From NCBI RefSeq assembly GCF_004329815.1, contig NZ_SJPE01000001.1, positions 237,732-301,731 on the forward strand: a stretch of DNA of 64,000 bases, in the 5' to 3' direction. The notes beneath the pieces are model-generated. The model made no database searches. It saw only the letters and a list, made by a program, of their open reading frames with translations, and was not told where the DNA came from. The translations under genes and the position numbers were made by a program. Each line of letters opens with the position of its first letter. The stretch's first letter is position 1. Origin of the DNA: Flavobacterium silvisoli. Lineage in GTDB: Bacteria; Bacteroidota; Bacteroidia; Flavobacteriales; Flavobacteriaceae. This document shows positions 1 through 8,093 of the stretch, piece by piece.

Positions 1-287
1 GCAGTGCGGATGAATTGAATCCGGAATTGGAAAAAGCACTTCGTGTGGCTGACTTCATCGAACTGGGTCAATTAATGGCGATGGATGCACTGCAACGTAA
101 AGAGTCTTGTGGAGGTCACTTCCGTGAAGAATACCAAGATGCTGAAGGAGAAACGCTTCGTGATGACGAAAACTTCAAATTTGTAGGCGCTTGGGAATAC
201 AATGGGGAAGACATCAGCAAAGAGATTCTTCACAAAGAAGAATTGAAATACGAGTTTATTAAAATAGCCGCTAGAAACTATAAGTAA
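1..287 (+). CDS. sdhA: Succinate dehydrogenase/fumarate reductase flavoprotein subunit, C-terminal fragment
   Basis: The reading frame is open from the left window edge (first full codon at base 3) to a TAA at 285-287, giving about 94 residues. The sequence with [13 protein letters not shown] followed by a FVGAWEY segment is characteristic of the C-terminal domain of the FAD-binding subunit of complex II. The family is about 660 residues, so most of the gene lies outside the window. The sdhB gene begins 15 bases downstream, which supports the call. The protein carries covalent FAD and oxidises succinate to fumarate at the inner face of the cytoplasmic membrane. An in-frame TTG at base 15 is not the start; the frame continues upstream of it. 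Confidence 0.93.
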   Translation, partial: SADELNPELEKALRVADFIELGQLMAMDALQRKESCGGHFREEYQDAEGETLRDDENFKFVGAWEYNGEDISKEILHKEELKYEFIKIAARNYK

Positions 288-302
288 TAGGAGATTAGGA
301 TT

Positions 303-1064
303 ATGAGTACAGCAAAAAACATCAATATAACCCTTAAGATTTGGCGTCAAAAAAACGCTAAATCCAAAGGAAGCATGGAAACATACAAACTGGATAATGT
401 TTCTACTGCTAGTTCATTTTTGGAAATGTTAGACCAATTGAACGAGCAATTAGTGAACGAAAGAAAAGAGCCTGTCGCATTTGACCACGACTGTCGTGAA
501 GGGATTTGCGGAATGTGCTCATTATACATCAACGGTCGCGCTCACGGACCTGATACCGGAATCACTACTTGTCAGCTGCACATGCGTATGTTCAACGACG
601 GAGATACCATTTATGTAGAGCCTTGGAGAAGCCGAGCTTTCCCGGTAATTAAAGATTTAGTGGTAGACAGAAGTGCATTCGACAGAATTCAACAAGCCGG
701 TGGTTTCGTTTCGGTTAACACCTCCGGAAACACTATCGACGCCAATGCAACCCCTATCAACAAGCACGATGCAGACAAATCGTTTGAAGCGGCTGCTTGT
801 ATCGGTTGTGGTGCTTGTGTAGCTACGTGTAAAAATGGCTCTGCTATGTTGTTTGTAGGTGCCAAAGTATCGCAATATGCTTTGTTGCCACAAGGAAAAG
901 TAGAAGCTACGCAACGTGTTTTAAACATGGTCCGTCAGATGGATGAAGAAGGATTCGGAAACTGTACCAATACCGGTGCCTGTGAAATTGAATGCCCGAA
1001 AGGAATTTCACTTGAAAATATTGCCCGCATGAACCGCGAGTATTTAAAAGCAAGTATCAAATAA
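303..1064 (+). CDS. sdhB: Succinate dehydrogenase/fumarate reductase iron-sulfur subunit
   Basis: The product has 253 residues, normal for the family. Cys64, Cys69, Cys72 and Cys90 form the plant-type [2Fe-2S] site (motif [12 protein letters not shown]). Cys166, Cys169, Cys172 and Cys176 begin the ferredoxin-like domain, and a second cluster with Cys221, Cys227 and Cys231 ([14 protein letters not shown]) completes the [4Fe-4S] and [3Fe-4S] sites. The protein passes electrons from the FAD of SdhA to menaquinone in the membrane anchor. It lies 15 bases after sdhA in the same operon, and a strong hairpin terminator follows at 1089. Several Bacteroidota use this type-B complex II. Confidence 0.96.
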   Translation: MSTAKNINITLKIWRQKNAKSKGSMETYKLDNVSTASSFLEMLDQLNEQLVNERKEPVAFDHDCREGICGMCSLYINGRAHGPDTGITTCQLHMRMFNDGDTIYVEPWRSRAFPVIKDLVVDRSAFDRIQQAGGFVSVNTSGNTIDANATPINKHDADKSFEAAACIGCGACVATCKNGSAMLFVGAKVSQYALLPQGKVEATQRVLNMVRQMDEEGFGNCTNTGACEIECPKGISLENIARMNREYLKASIK

Positions 1065-1088
1065 ACTGAAATCAGTTGAAATTATATC

Positions 1089-1120
1089 AAACGCACTCTA
1101 TTTCAGAGTGCGTTTTTTTT
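1089..1120 (+). terminator. Terminator of the sdh operon
   Basis: An 11-bp perfect stem (AAACGCACTCT paired with AGAGTGCGTTT), a 5-base loop and a run of T follow 25 bases after sdhB. The -7-like box of the next gene directly follows the T run. Confidence 0.9.
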
Positions 1121-1133
1121 GCTATATTTGAAT

Positions 1134-1898
1134 ATGAAAATTGCTTTAGTACAAACCTCACTTGTTTGGGAAAACCCCGTAGAAAACCGAAGCCATTTAT
1201 CACAAAAAATAATGGGCTTTATGGAAGAGGTGGACTTAATCATTCTTCCGGAAATGTTTTCCTCAGGATTTACAATGGATCCGAAGGCAGTAGCCGAAAC
1301 CATGCAGGGAGAAACCGTTTTATGGTTACAACATTTGGCCAAAGCCAGAAACTGTGCACTTACCGGCAGCTTAGTCATTGAAGAAAACGGTAGTTACTAC
1401 AATCGATTACTTTTCGTTTTTCCGAACGGCAACATACAAACCTACGACAAAAAACACTTGTTTACCTTGGCAGGAGAGCACCAACATTACACGGCCGGGC
1501 TAAATAAACTCGTTATTGAATACAAAGGATTTCGCATTTGTCCGCTGATTTGTTATGATTTGCGGTTCCCGGTGTTTTCCCGTAATACGGAAGATTATGA
1601 TGTATTGCTTTATGTGGCCAATTGGCCTAAACCTCGCATAAGCGCTTGGGATATTTTACTAAAAGCACGCGCCGTGGAAAACATGAGCTACACCATAGGT
1701 GTCAACCGAATAGGAAGCGATCACAACAAACACCAATACATTGGACATTCCCAAGTGGTTGATTTTTTAGGCAATTATCTTCTAGAGCCACAGGAAGCCG
1801 ACGCTGTGTTCATAGTGGAACTCGATAAAGCAAAACTGATGGAAATGCGCAATAAACTAGGTTTTTTAAACGACAGGGATTATTTCGAAATTAGTTAG
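1134..1898 (+). CDS. Carbon-nitrogen hydrolase, omega-amidase (YafV/Nit2-like)
   Basis: This 254-residue nitrilase-superfamily enzyme has the complete catalytic triad: Glu40 (LPEMFSSGF), Lys106 (YDKKHLF) and Cys140 (LICYDLRFP). The MFSSGF and LRFPVFSR segments fit the omega-amidase group, which hydrolyses 2-oxoglutaramate and 2-oxosuccinamate, side products of glutamine or asparagine transamination. The ATG at 1134 is chosen because residues beginning KIALVQTSLVW match the usual N-terminus; an upstream TTG at 1119 lies inside the preceding terminator. A TATATTTG box at 1123-1130 ends only 3 bases before the ATG, so the mRNA may be leaderless. Its 3' end overlaps the convergent lipoprotein gene by 8 bases. 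Confidence 0.88.
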   Translation: MKIALVQTSLVWENPVENRSHLSQKIMGFMEEVDLIILPEMFSSGFTMDPKAVAETMQGETVLWLQHLAKARNCALTGSLVIEENGSYYNRLLFVFPNGNIQTYDKKHLFTLAGEHQHYTAGLNKLVIEYKGFRICPLICYDLRFPVFSRNTEDYDVLLYVANWPKPRISAWDILLKARAVENMSYTIGVNRIGSDHNKHQYIGHSQVVDFLGNYLLEPQEADAVFIVELDKAKLMEMRNKLGFLNDRDYFEIS

Positions 1899-3489
1899 TT
1901 CCTAAATCAAACGGTTGTTCCACATCCCAATTGGCACGCACATCAATCTGTTTAGGAAAGTAAATGACTTCTTCGGATTGGCGTTTTTCCATGAAACTCC
2001 CCGGATCCCATTCCTTATTCTTATTATCGTCATAAATAATTCGCAACGTATACAGTGCCGGTTCTAAGGCATCAAAAACAATAGTCGTATTTTGTTCTGT
2101 GTACTCACTTGCTTTTACGGTTCCGTCCTTATCGGTTAATTGCACTAATATAGGGAAACGTTTTACATGCTCTAAGAGAATCCTTAAATTACCATAGTCA
2201 GAAGCATTTTTAGTGTTGATGTTGTATTTAAGTGTGTCGTTTTTGGTGTCATAAAAATCTACTAAAGCACCAGGCAGCAATGTAATTTTGTAGCGCTCTA
2301 ATGGTTCTTTATTGAAATTTAAATACAGCTTTTGCTGAAAATCATCGTATTCAGTTTCAAAAGGAACAGCAAGTGAATCTTTATTGAAAATACTGATTTT
2401 CGACTTATCAAACTGAACCAAAGGCGTACTGCTGATCAAAGAAAAACGTTCTCTGAGCGGAAGATTACCGCTGAAATTAGTACTTACCGACAACGTATCA
2501 GCCTTAAGATTTTTCATTTTTACGGTAAATGATTTAATCCATTTGTCTTTTTCAGCTTCTACCGCTAGGGAATCAACCTTAAGTGGTTTGAACCAAATTT
2601 GCAGGGAATCTTTTTTAGGAAAACCGGTAACCAAGGACGGGATGATTTCGGTTCCGTTTTTTACTTTAACTTTTACTCCTTTTGGATTACCCAGATATCC
2701 CATCAACATTCGGTTGCTTGAAGCCTGAGTAGGTTTAATAGCTTCAAAAGGGAGTCGTTCTTTAAACAATTCGACTTCAAAAACGGTGTCATTCGGAATA
2801 GTGATGTACTCTTTTTGAAAACCTATTTTATCCGATTTAGGGTTGTATTTGTTATTACCGTTGTCTTTCAGGGCCACCAAAAGGTATTTTCCCGCTTTGA
2901 TATTTTCCAAGGTAACAACCCTCAAACTGTCCAGCGTATTAGTAATGTATCGCGGAGTTTCCTTATAAATGGTTGAATCGTTGAACTTTTCATTCACTTC
3001 ATACAACATGACTGATACGAAATTATCCGTCTTTTTCTCCAAAGCATCTTTGACCTTAACCTTCAGTGCTAACGAATCGATATAGCTTCCGGTTGAAAAC
3101 ACAAATTTGTACTGTGACAGCGGATTGCCTTCGTTATTGTCTTCTATGCTTTGCCCGAAATTGAAACTGTAAGTCGTATTAGGCAGTAAAGTATCTTTAA
3201 GTCTGATTGTTACAACTTTGCTCGCAGTATAAGGCAGAATTTCCGGCTGATTTTTCATGGGAGGTGAAACAATCAGCTGTTTATTGACGTTCTTTAGCTT
3301 GACATATTCATCAAAAACCAACTTGATTTCTTTACCGTTAAAATTGGTCGAAAGATTTTTGGGAAAACTGGCTTTCAAAACCGGTGCTATGGTGTCTTTT
3401 GCTCCTCCGGTAATACTGCCTCTTTTGGCACAACCTATGGTAAACAGCAACAAGAGTAAAGAAAAATATCTGAAGTCAATTTTTGGCAT
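1891..3489 (-). CDS. Ig-like domain (SbsA/Big_5-type) lipoprotein
   Basis: The 532-residue product begins with a lipoprotein signal: a hydrophobic stretch LLLLFTIGC with Cys at about residue 20. The mature N-terminus (TGGAKDTIAPVLKASFPKN, then KEIKLVFDEYV) is the Big_5 bacterial Ig-like domain found in a widely conserved flavobacterial lipoprotein. The rest is predicted beta-rich and ends near WDVEQPFDL. It is presumably attached to the outer membrane. The function is unknown; conservation across Flavobacteriia suggests an envelope role. It stands alone, convergent with the omega-amidase and 74 bases from the comF-like gene. Confidence 0.8.
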   Translation of the reverse strand: MPKIDFRYFSLLLLLFTIGCAKRGSITGGAKDTIAPVLKASFPKNLSTNFNGKEIKLVFDEYVKLKNVNKQLIVSPPMKNQPEILPYTASKVVTIRLKDTLLPNTTYSFNFGQSIEDNNEGNPLSQYKFVFSTGSYIDSLALKVKVKDALEKKTDNFVSVMLYEVNEKFNDSTIYKETPRYITNTLDSLRVVTLENIKAGKYLLVALKDNGNNKYNPKSDKIGFQKEYITIPNDTVFEVELFKERLPFEAIKPTQASSNRMLMGYLGNPKGVKVKVKNGTEIIPSLVTGFPKKDSLQIWFKPLKVDSLAVEAEKDKWIKSFTVKMKNLKADTLSVSTNFSGNLPLRERFSLISSTPLVQFDKSKISIFNKDSLAVPFETEYDDFQQKLYLNFNKEPLERYKITLLPGALVDFYDTKNDTLKYNINTKNASDYGNLRILLEHVKRFPILVQLTDKDGTVKASEYTEQNTTIVFDALEPALYTLRIIYDDNKNKEWDPGSFMEKRQSEEVIYFPKQIDVRANWDVEQPFDLGTN

Positions 3490-3563
3490 AAAAGCGTTTT
3501 TTCAAAGCACAAAATAACAATTATATTTAGTGTGAATGAAATCTTTTTCAGGAAAGTTAACAT

Positions 3564-4247
3564 TTAACTGTGCGCCATAGCCATACAAACAATGCTGATT
3601 TTCGCATCCGGAATTTTGAGTAACGCCCTGCTGCAGGCTTCAAGTGTTGAACCGGTTGTAATCACATCGTCTATCAGCAAAAAATGTTTCCCGTGATGCA
3701 ATTCCGAAAAATGAACATCAAAGACAGTTGAAATGACATCGGCTCTGCCCAAAAGATCTTTTTTGGTTTGCGTTTTGGTATGTAATTTTCGGTACAACAA
3801 TTGGTCATTATAAGCAATGTTAAGTTGTGCCGATAGGGCTTTCCCAAATCCTTCAACCTGATTGTATCCACGCTCCCGCAACCGTTTCTTGTGGAGCGGC
3901 ACCGGTATAATGTAATCAATATTTTTAATGGATTCCAACCCCTTTAATTCTGACGCGTACCAATTCCCGACGGTTTCACTGACGGCCTCTTGACCTTTGT
4001 ATTTCAATTGGTGAATCATTTCCTGAACTATTCCTTTTTTATGAAAATAAAATAAAGCTGCGCCGAACTCCAGCGGAATCCTGCCATAGAACTTCTGCAT
4101 CACTTCATTCTGCTTTATCAAATGATGATTTGTCAGCGGAATTTCATGCCTGCAAACCGTACAAAGCACCTTTTCATCAGCCAGTAAAAATGCCTGACAA
4201 CCGCTACATGCCCTTGGAAAAAACAAATTCAGAAGATGATTCCACAT
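3564..4247 (-). CDS. ComF family protein, phosphoribosyltransferase-like
   Basis: The start is set at the ATG at 4247 (227 residues); an upstream in-frame start at 4310 would add 21 lysine-rich residues not typical of the family. A CxxC pair (Cys14/17) and a second (Cys29/32) form the N-terminal zinc ribbon usual for ComF proteins. The C-terminal half is a type I phosphoribosyltransferase fold with the PRPP motif IDDVITTGST at about residues 192-201. In competent bacteria ComF assists DNA uptake; in others the substrate is unknown. It is a single gene, divergent from glyS. The family call is secure; the function here is not. Confidence 0.88.
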   Translation of the reverse strand: MWNHLLNLFFPRACSGCQAFLLADEKVLCTVCRHEIPLTNHHLIKQNEVMQKFYGRIPLEFGAALFYFHKKGIVQEMIHQLKYKGQEAVSETVGNWYASELKGLESIKNIDYIIPVPLHKKRLRERGYNQVEGFGKALSAQLNIAYNDQLLYRKLHTKTQTKKDLLGRADVISTVFDVHFSELHHGKHFLLIDDVITTGSTLEACSRALLKIPDAKISIVCMAMAHS

Positions 4248-4345
4248 AAAAAAGTTATTTTTCTTACATAAAATTATAAAAATTTTAAATGCCAAGCGCT
4301 TTTTAATCATTTATTTAAAATCCGTTTTTATATTTTTGCATCATT

Positions 4346-5887
4346 ATGGCAAAACAAGAAGATATATTTAAGAATGTCGTTTCGCATGCAAAAGAATACG
4401 GATTTATTTTTCCGTCGAGCGAAATATATGATGGGTTGAGCGCGGTGTATGATTACGCGCAAAACGGAGTAGAATTAAAGAAAAACATTAGAGAGTACTG
4501 GTGGAAAGCCATGGTGCAGATGCATGAAAATATTGTCGGCCTTGATGCTGCAATTTTGATGCACCCAACTACCTGGAAGGCTTCGGGTCACGTGGATGCG
4601 TTTAACGATCCGCTGATTGACAACAAAGACTCTAAAAAAAGATACCGCGCCGACGTGTTGATTGAGGATTATGCCGAAAAATTAAACCTTAAGGCCAAAA
4701 AAGAAATCGAAAAAGCACGTGAACGATTTGGAGCTGCCTTTGACGAAGAGCAATACAAGACTACCAATCCGCGTGTGATGGAATATCTGGCTAAAGAGCG
4801 TGAAATTCTCGAAAGAATGGGTCGTTCTTTGGGCAACGGTGATTTAGAAGATGTCAAAAAACTAATCGACGAATTAGAAATTGCCGATCCGGAAACCGGC
4901 TCACGTAACTGGACCGATGTGAAGCAGTTCAACCTAATGTTCGGAACCAAATTGGGAGCCTCAGCTGAAAACGCGATGGATTTATACTTGCGTCCGGAAA
5001 CGGCACAAGGAATATTCGTAAACTTCTTAAACGTACAAAAAACAGGCAGAATGAAAATTCCGTTTGGTATTGCCCAAACCGGAAAAGCCTTTAGAAACGA
5101 AATTGTGGCCCGTCAGTTCATCTTCCGTATGCGTGAATTTGAACAAATGGAAATGCAATTTTTTGTGAAACCGGGAGAAGAAATGAAGTGGTACGAGTAT
5201 TGGAAACAAACCCGTTTGAACTGGCATTTGTCTCTTGGTTTAGGCAAAGAAAACTACCGTTTCCACGACCACGAAAAACTGGCGCATTATGCCAACGCCG
5301 CAGCTGATATTGAGTTTAATTTCCCCTTTGGTTTCAAAGAATTAGAAGGAATACACTCGAGAACCGACTTCGATTTAAAAGCCCATGAACAATATTCGGG
5401 TAAAAAACTGCAATATTTTGATAACGAAACCAATTCGAACTACGTACCTTATGTGGTGGAGACTTCCGTTGGATTGGACAGAATGTTCTTGGCAGTTTTT
5501 GCTACCGCTTTAAAAGAAGAAACTTTAGAAGACGGTTCAACCCGAACCGTTTTGCGTTTGCCAAGTGTATTGGCACCAACCAAAGCTGCTGTTTTACCGT
5601 TGGTAAAAAAAGACGGCCTACCGGAGATTTCGAAAAAAATCATAGAAGATTTAAAATGGGATTTCAACGTAGCCTACGATGAAAAAGATGCGGTGGGACG
5701 TCGTTACCGCAGACAGGACGCACTGGGAACACCTTTCTGTATAACGGTAGATCATCAAACTTTAGAAGACGAGACCGTAACCATTCGCCATCGTGACACC
5801 ATGGCTCAAGACCGCGTAAAGATTTCCGAATTAAAAACCATAATCGGAAATGAAGTAGCCATGCGAAATTGGTTGATGAAAATCTAA
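4346..5887 (+). CDS. glyS: Glycine--tRNA ligase (dimeric, GlyQS type)
   Basis: This 513-residue class II aminoacyl-tRNA synthetase is of the homodimeric archaeal/eukaryotic-like type used by Bacteroidota. Motif 2 is visible in FRMREFEQMEMQFF, the glycine-recognition and motif 3 region in SVGLDRMFLAV, and an anticodon-binding domain makes up the last 110 residues (beginning around APTKAAVLPLV). It charges tRNA-Gly in the cytoplasm. The N-terminus KQEDIFKNVVSHAKEYGFIFPSSEIYDG matches the family. A TATTTTTG box at 4331-4338 ends 7 bases before the ATG, suggesting a very short leader. A terminator follows at 5911. Confidence 0.96.
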   Translation: MAKQEDIFKNVVSHAKEYGFIFPSSEIYDGLSAVYDYAQNGVELKKNIREYWWKAMVQMHENIVGLDAAILMHPTTWKASGHVDAFNDPLIDNKDSKKRYRADVLIEDYAEKLNLKAKKEIEKARERFGAAFDEEQYKTTNPRVMEYLAKEREILERMGRSLGNGDLEDVKKLIDELEIADPETGSRNWTDVKQFNLMFGTKLGASAENAMDLYLRPETAQGIFVNFLNVQKTGRMKIPFGIAQTGKAFRNEIVARQFIFRMREFEQMEMQFFVKPGEEMKWYEYWKQTRLNWHLSLGLGKENYRFHDHEKLAHYANAAADIEFNFPFGFKELEGIHSRTDFDLKAHEQYSGKKLQYFDNETNSNYVPYVVETSVGLDRMFLAVFATALKEETLEDGSTRTVLRLPSVLAPTKAAVLPLVKKDGLPEISKKIIEDLKWDFNVAYDEKDAVGRRYRRQDALGTPFCITVDHQTLEDETVTIRHRDTMAQDRVKISELKTIIGNEVAMRNWLMKI

Positions 5888-5910
5888 AAAAAAAATACCA
5901 TAAGATAAAA

Positions 5911-5944
5911 ACCCAAATTCTGTAGAGAATTTGGGTTTTTTGTT
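5911..5944 (+). terminator. Terminator of glyS
   Basis: The stem ACCCAAATTC pairs with GAATTTGGGT, the loop is 6 bases, and a T-rich tract follows. Confidence 0.88.
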
Positions 5945-6184
5945 TTTGTAAGTATTTATCCGAGCTAAAATGCAGATATTAACAGGATTAGCGTTTCTGT
6001 CAACAATTTTAAACATTTTAAGCCCAAAAATCTACTTTCGTTATAACGAAAATCGAGACGTTTAATCGTTTTTATTTTCGTGCGAAATTATTAATTGTAA
6101 TCTTCGCGATGCAAAAATAGTTTTCCCCAAAACTACCAAAAATTTGACTGATGATGCTTTCCCTAAATCAACGGAAAAGCGTTC
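5945..6184. promoter_or_regulatory. Upstream region of the LytTR gene with TTTCG..CGAAA palindromes
   Basis: No gene is seen here. A perfect 16-bp palindrome TTTCGTTATAACGAAA lies at 6036-6051 and a second, shorter one, TTTCG-TG-CGAAA, at 6076-6087. A possible promoter (TTG at 6095-6097, 20-bp spacer, TAGTTTTC at 6118-6125, one base off TAnnTTTG) lies just downstream. The palindromes could be operator sites for the regulator encoded next; this is inference from position and symmetry. Confidence 0.45.
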
Positions 6185-7069
6185 ATGAGCCACACCTTTA
6201 TCATCATTGATGACAACCAAGACGATGTCACGAAAACTTTGGCTATTGCTGAGCGTTTTCGCAATTTGTCTTACGTGGCTACTGCAAACAGCTATGACGA
6301 AGGGGTAAACTTAATTCTCGAACACCAACCTCATTTGGTTTTTCTTGAAATAGACCCAACTGATAAAAAAAGCAACCTTTCCTTATCGCTAATCAACGAA
6401 TTGTATCGTTATTTGAGTGTGGTTCCGAAAATTATTGTAACTACTTCAAAAAAAGAATTGGCTTATGAAGCGCTGAAATACGAAGTCATCGATTATTTAC
6501 TCAAACCCTTAGACATCAATGATTTCAGAAAAGCTATACTAAAATTTGATCGGGCCATAAAATCAGATTTGCCGCATTCAGAAGTAAAAAACCCGGCGGC
6601 CACTTTTGAAGTTTTAGACGAAACCGTTGCAGAACAACTTGAACAAGAGACCGAAAATGAAGTAACTGTAAGATCCGACTCGCCCAATGAAGGTCCTTCA
6701 GTGATTCAAAAGCAGCAATCGCTCATTATTTGTATTAAATCTTATGGCGATTACCGTTATATTGATTCTAACGACATTCTTTATTTTGAAGCCGACAACA
6801 ACTCTACCGACATTCATCTCAACAACGGAGAAATGATTACGGCATTCAAAACACTGAAACATTTTGAAACCGTACTGCCCCAATCCCAATTCCTCCGCAT
6901 TCACAACAGTTATATCATTAATGTTGACCAGGTTTCTCGCATTCATACAGGAAACACTGTATGTTATATCAAGAATTCCACCACCAAACTGCCGTTCTCA
7001 AAATCATATAAAGACAACGTAGACTTAATCATCAACCGCATTGCCGGGGGTAATTATTTGGAAATATAG
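6185..7069 (+). CDS. LytTR-family response regulator with a Glu at the phosphoacceptor position
   Basis: The product has 294 residues: a receiver domain at 1-120, a linker rich in acidic residues at 125-175, and a LytTR DNA-binding domain at about 178-290 (KSYGDYRYIDSNDILYFEAD, then FLRIHNSYIINVDQV). The receiver keeps the acidic pair Asp9/Asp10, the Thr/Ser switch residue region (VTTSKK) and Lys in YLLKP, but the residue that should be the phosphorylated Asp (FLD in relatives) is Glu55 (FLEIDPTD). This could make it phosphorylation-independent. It heads a block of two-component genes with no kinase immediately next to it. LytTR proteins bind direct repeats spaced by about two helical turns. 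Confidence 0.88.
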   Translation: MSHTFIIIDDNQDDVTKTLAIAERFRNLSYVATANSYDEGVNLILEHQPHLVFLEIDPTDKKSNLSLSLINELYRYLSVVPKIIVTTSKKELAYEALKYEVIDYLLKPLDINDFRKAILKFDRAIKSDLPHSEVKNPAATFEVLDETVAEQLEQETENEVTVRSDSPNEGPSVIQKQQSLIICIKSYGDYRYIDSNDILYFEADNNSTDIHLNNGEMITAFKTLKHFETVLPQSQFLRIHNSYIINVDQVSRIHTGNTVCYIKNSTTKLPFSKSYKDNVDLIINRIAGGNYLEI

Positions 7070-7101
7070 ACGAAAAATAATACATTTACCAAAACTTTTG
7101 T

Positions 7102-7758
7102 ATGAAAGTAGAGGTGTTTATAGTTGATGATCATCCGCCAATTATTGAGGGATATAAGTCGATATTGGCTCATAATCCTTATGGGTACATTGTTAATACT
7201 CAGGAAAAGTATAATTGTGAGGATGCTTACCATTTCATCACCAATACTGATAAAAGATTTGATTTGGTCTTTTTAGACATGACTTTACCACCTTATCCCG
7301 AAAAAGGTATTTTTTCAGGCCAAGATTTGGTAAAAGTAATCAGGCAATACATGCCCGGTACTAAAATTGCAATACTGACCTCGCACACCGAAGCAATTGT
7401 ACTCCAGGACATCATTAAGGAGCAATATCCTAATGGACTGTTAGTAAAAAGCGACATTACCTCGAATGATTTTCTGGAAGCTTTTGATAAAATTATCAGA
7501 GGTGAAATTGTTTACAGCCAAACGGCTAAATTTTTTAAAGACAACTTAAAAACAACCATAAAACCTTTGGACAGCTACAACAGAAGAATAATTCTTTTAC
7601 TGTCAAAAGGTACCAAAACAAAAACCATTCAAGAAACGCTGCACCTATCTAAAAGCGCTATAGATAAAAGAAAAGTAGCGATAAAAGAGTTTTTGGGAAT
7701 TGAAAAAGGTAATGATGAAGACATTCTGAGAGAGGCCAGAAAACAAGGCCTTATCTAG
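7102..7758 (+). CDS. Response regulator with C-terminal HTH, paralogue of the one at 13528
   Basis: This 218-residue protein has a receiver domain at 1-130 with acidic residues in VDDHPP, phosphoacceptor Asp59 (FLDMTLPP) and Lys in LLVKSD. The C-terminal 65 residues resemble a divergent NarL/LuxR helix-turn-helix (LLLSKGTKTKTIQETLHLS, then AIDKRK). It shares with the regulator at 13528 an unusual insertion after the phosphorylation site (PPYPEKGIFSGQDL here, PEYAEKGIYSGEDL there), so the two are paralogues of one subfamily. The likely partner is the kinase at 8471 or the one at 11480. It lies 32 bases after the LytTR gene and is probably co-transcribed with it. Confidence 0.88.
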   Translation: MKVEVFIVDDHPPIIEGYKSILAHNPYGYIVNTQEKYNCEDAYHFITNTDKRFDLVFLDMTLPPYPEKGIFSGQDLVKVIRQYMPGTKIAILTSHTEAIVLQDIIKEQYPNGLLVKSDITSNDFLEAFDKIIRGEIVYSQTAKFFKDNLKTTIKPLDSYNRRIILLLSKGTKTKTIQETLHLSKSAIDKRKVAIKEFLGIEKGNDEDILREARKQGLI

Positions 7759-7825
7759 AACAGAAACTATAATTGACTATACAATTCCATTTAAAAAATC
7801 CATCCCTGTAGAATCTTAACAAAAT

Positions 7826-7842
7826 GTACACTTTTTGTGTAC
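7826..7842. promoter_or_regulatory. Operator-like inverted repeat
   Basis: GTACAC and GTGTAC are separated by five T residues, a perfect 6-bp dyad about 110 bases upstream of the promoter at 7933. It could be a dimeric regulator site; the distance makes direct control of that promoter uncertain. Confidence 0.35.
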
Positions 7843-7932
7843 CTGCAGATTTTCTTATCCTGTCTACTTTTACACCAGATACATTTATTTGTTAGCTAGG
7901 TATTTTTTTGAGACTTACCTGCTCATTTGATA

Positions 7933-7962
7933 TTGCGGCCTTTTCATTGAGTGGTATTTTTG
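7933..7962 (+). promoter_or_regulatory. Promoter of the small exported protein / kinase operon
   Basis: TTG at 7933-7935, a 19-bp spacer and TATTTTTG at 7955-7962 match the Bacteroidota -33/-7 consensus (TTG, TAnnTTTG) without mismatch. Transcription should begin near 7967, leaving a leader of about 125 bases before the ORF at 8094. Confidence 0.65.
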
Positions 7963-7987
7963 AAACGGTAAAATGCAATAGAAATTT

Positions 7988-8036
7988 CTCTGTTTAGATT
8001 TCGATTTGTTAATAAACAGAGTATCATCAACAAATC
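7988..8036 (+). promoter_or_regulatory. Possible H-type pseudoknot in the leader RNA
   Basis: Two perfect inverted repeats interleave. Arm A CTCTGTTTA (7988-7996) pairs with TAAACAGAG (8013-8021), 9 bp. Arm B GATTTGTT (8003-8010) pairs with AACAAATC (8029-8036), 8 bp. The A-B-A'-B' order with loops of 6, 2 and 7 bases is sterically compatible with an H-type pseudoknot. No named riboswitch class is recognised. Confidence 0.4.
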
Positions 8037-8045
8037 AAAAAAATT

Positions 8046-8085
8046 AGCCCTGTTTTTGTTCTAACCGACAAATTCAGGGTTTTTT
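8046..8085 (+). terminator. Terminator-like hairpin in the leader (possible attenuator)
   Basis: AGCCCTG (8046-8052) pairs with CAGGGTT (8075-8081); a 2x2 internal loop leads to an inner stem TTTGT/ACAAA (8055-8059/8068-8072) with an 8-base loop, and a T run follows. It lies inside the transcript from the 7933 promoter and just before the ORF. Bases 8055-8060 (TTTGTT) can instead pair with 8029-8034 (AACAAA), the 3' arm of the second pseudoknot stem, which would break the hairpin. Confidence 0.5.
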
Positions 8086-8093
8086 AATTACAT

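Larger units (their letters stand above)
7759..8093 (+). promoter_or_regulatory. Intergenic region: operator-like palindrome, promoter and structured leader
   Basis: This 335-base stretch holds no gene. It contains an inverted repeat GTACAC-N5-GTGTAC (7826-7842), a good flavobacterial promoter (7933-7962), interleaved inverted repeats (7988-8036) and a terminator-like hairpin (8046-8085) that ends 8 bases before the next start codon. The individual elements are listed separately. Confidence 0.6.

Noticed and set aside
7988..8036. preQ1, SAM-II or another known pseudoknot riboswitch
   Set aside because: The loop sequences show none of the conserved bases I know for these classes, and the downstream genes are unrelated to their ligands.
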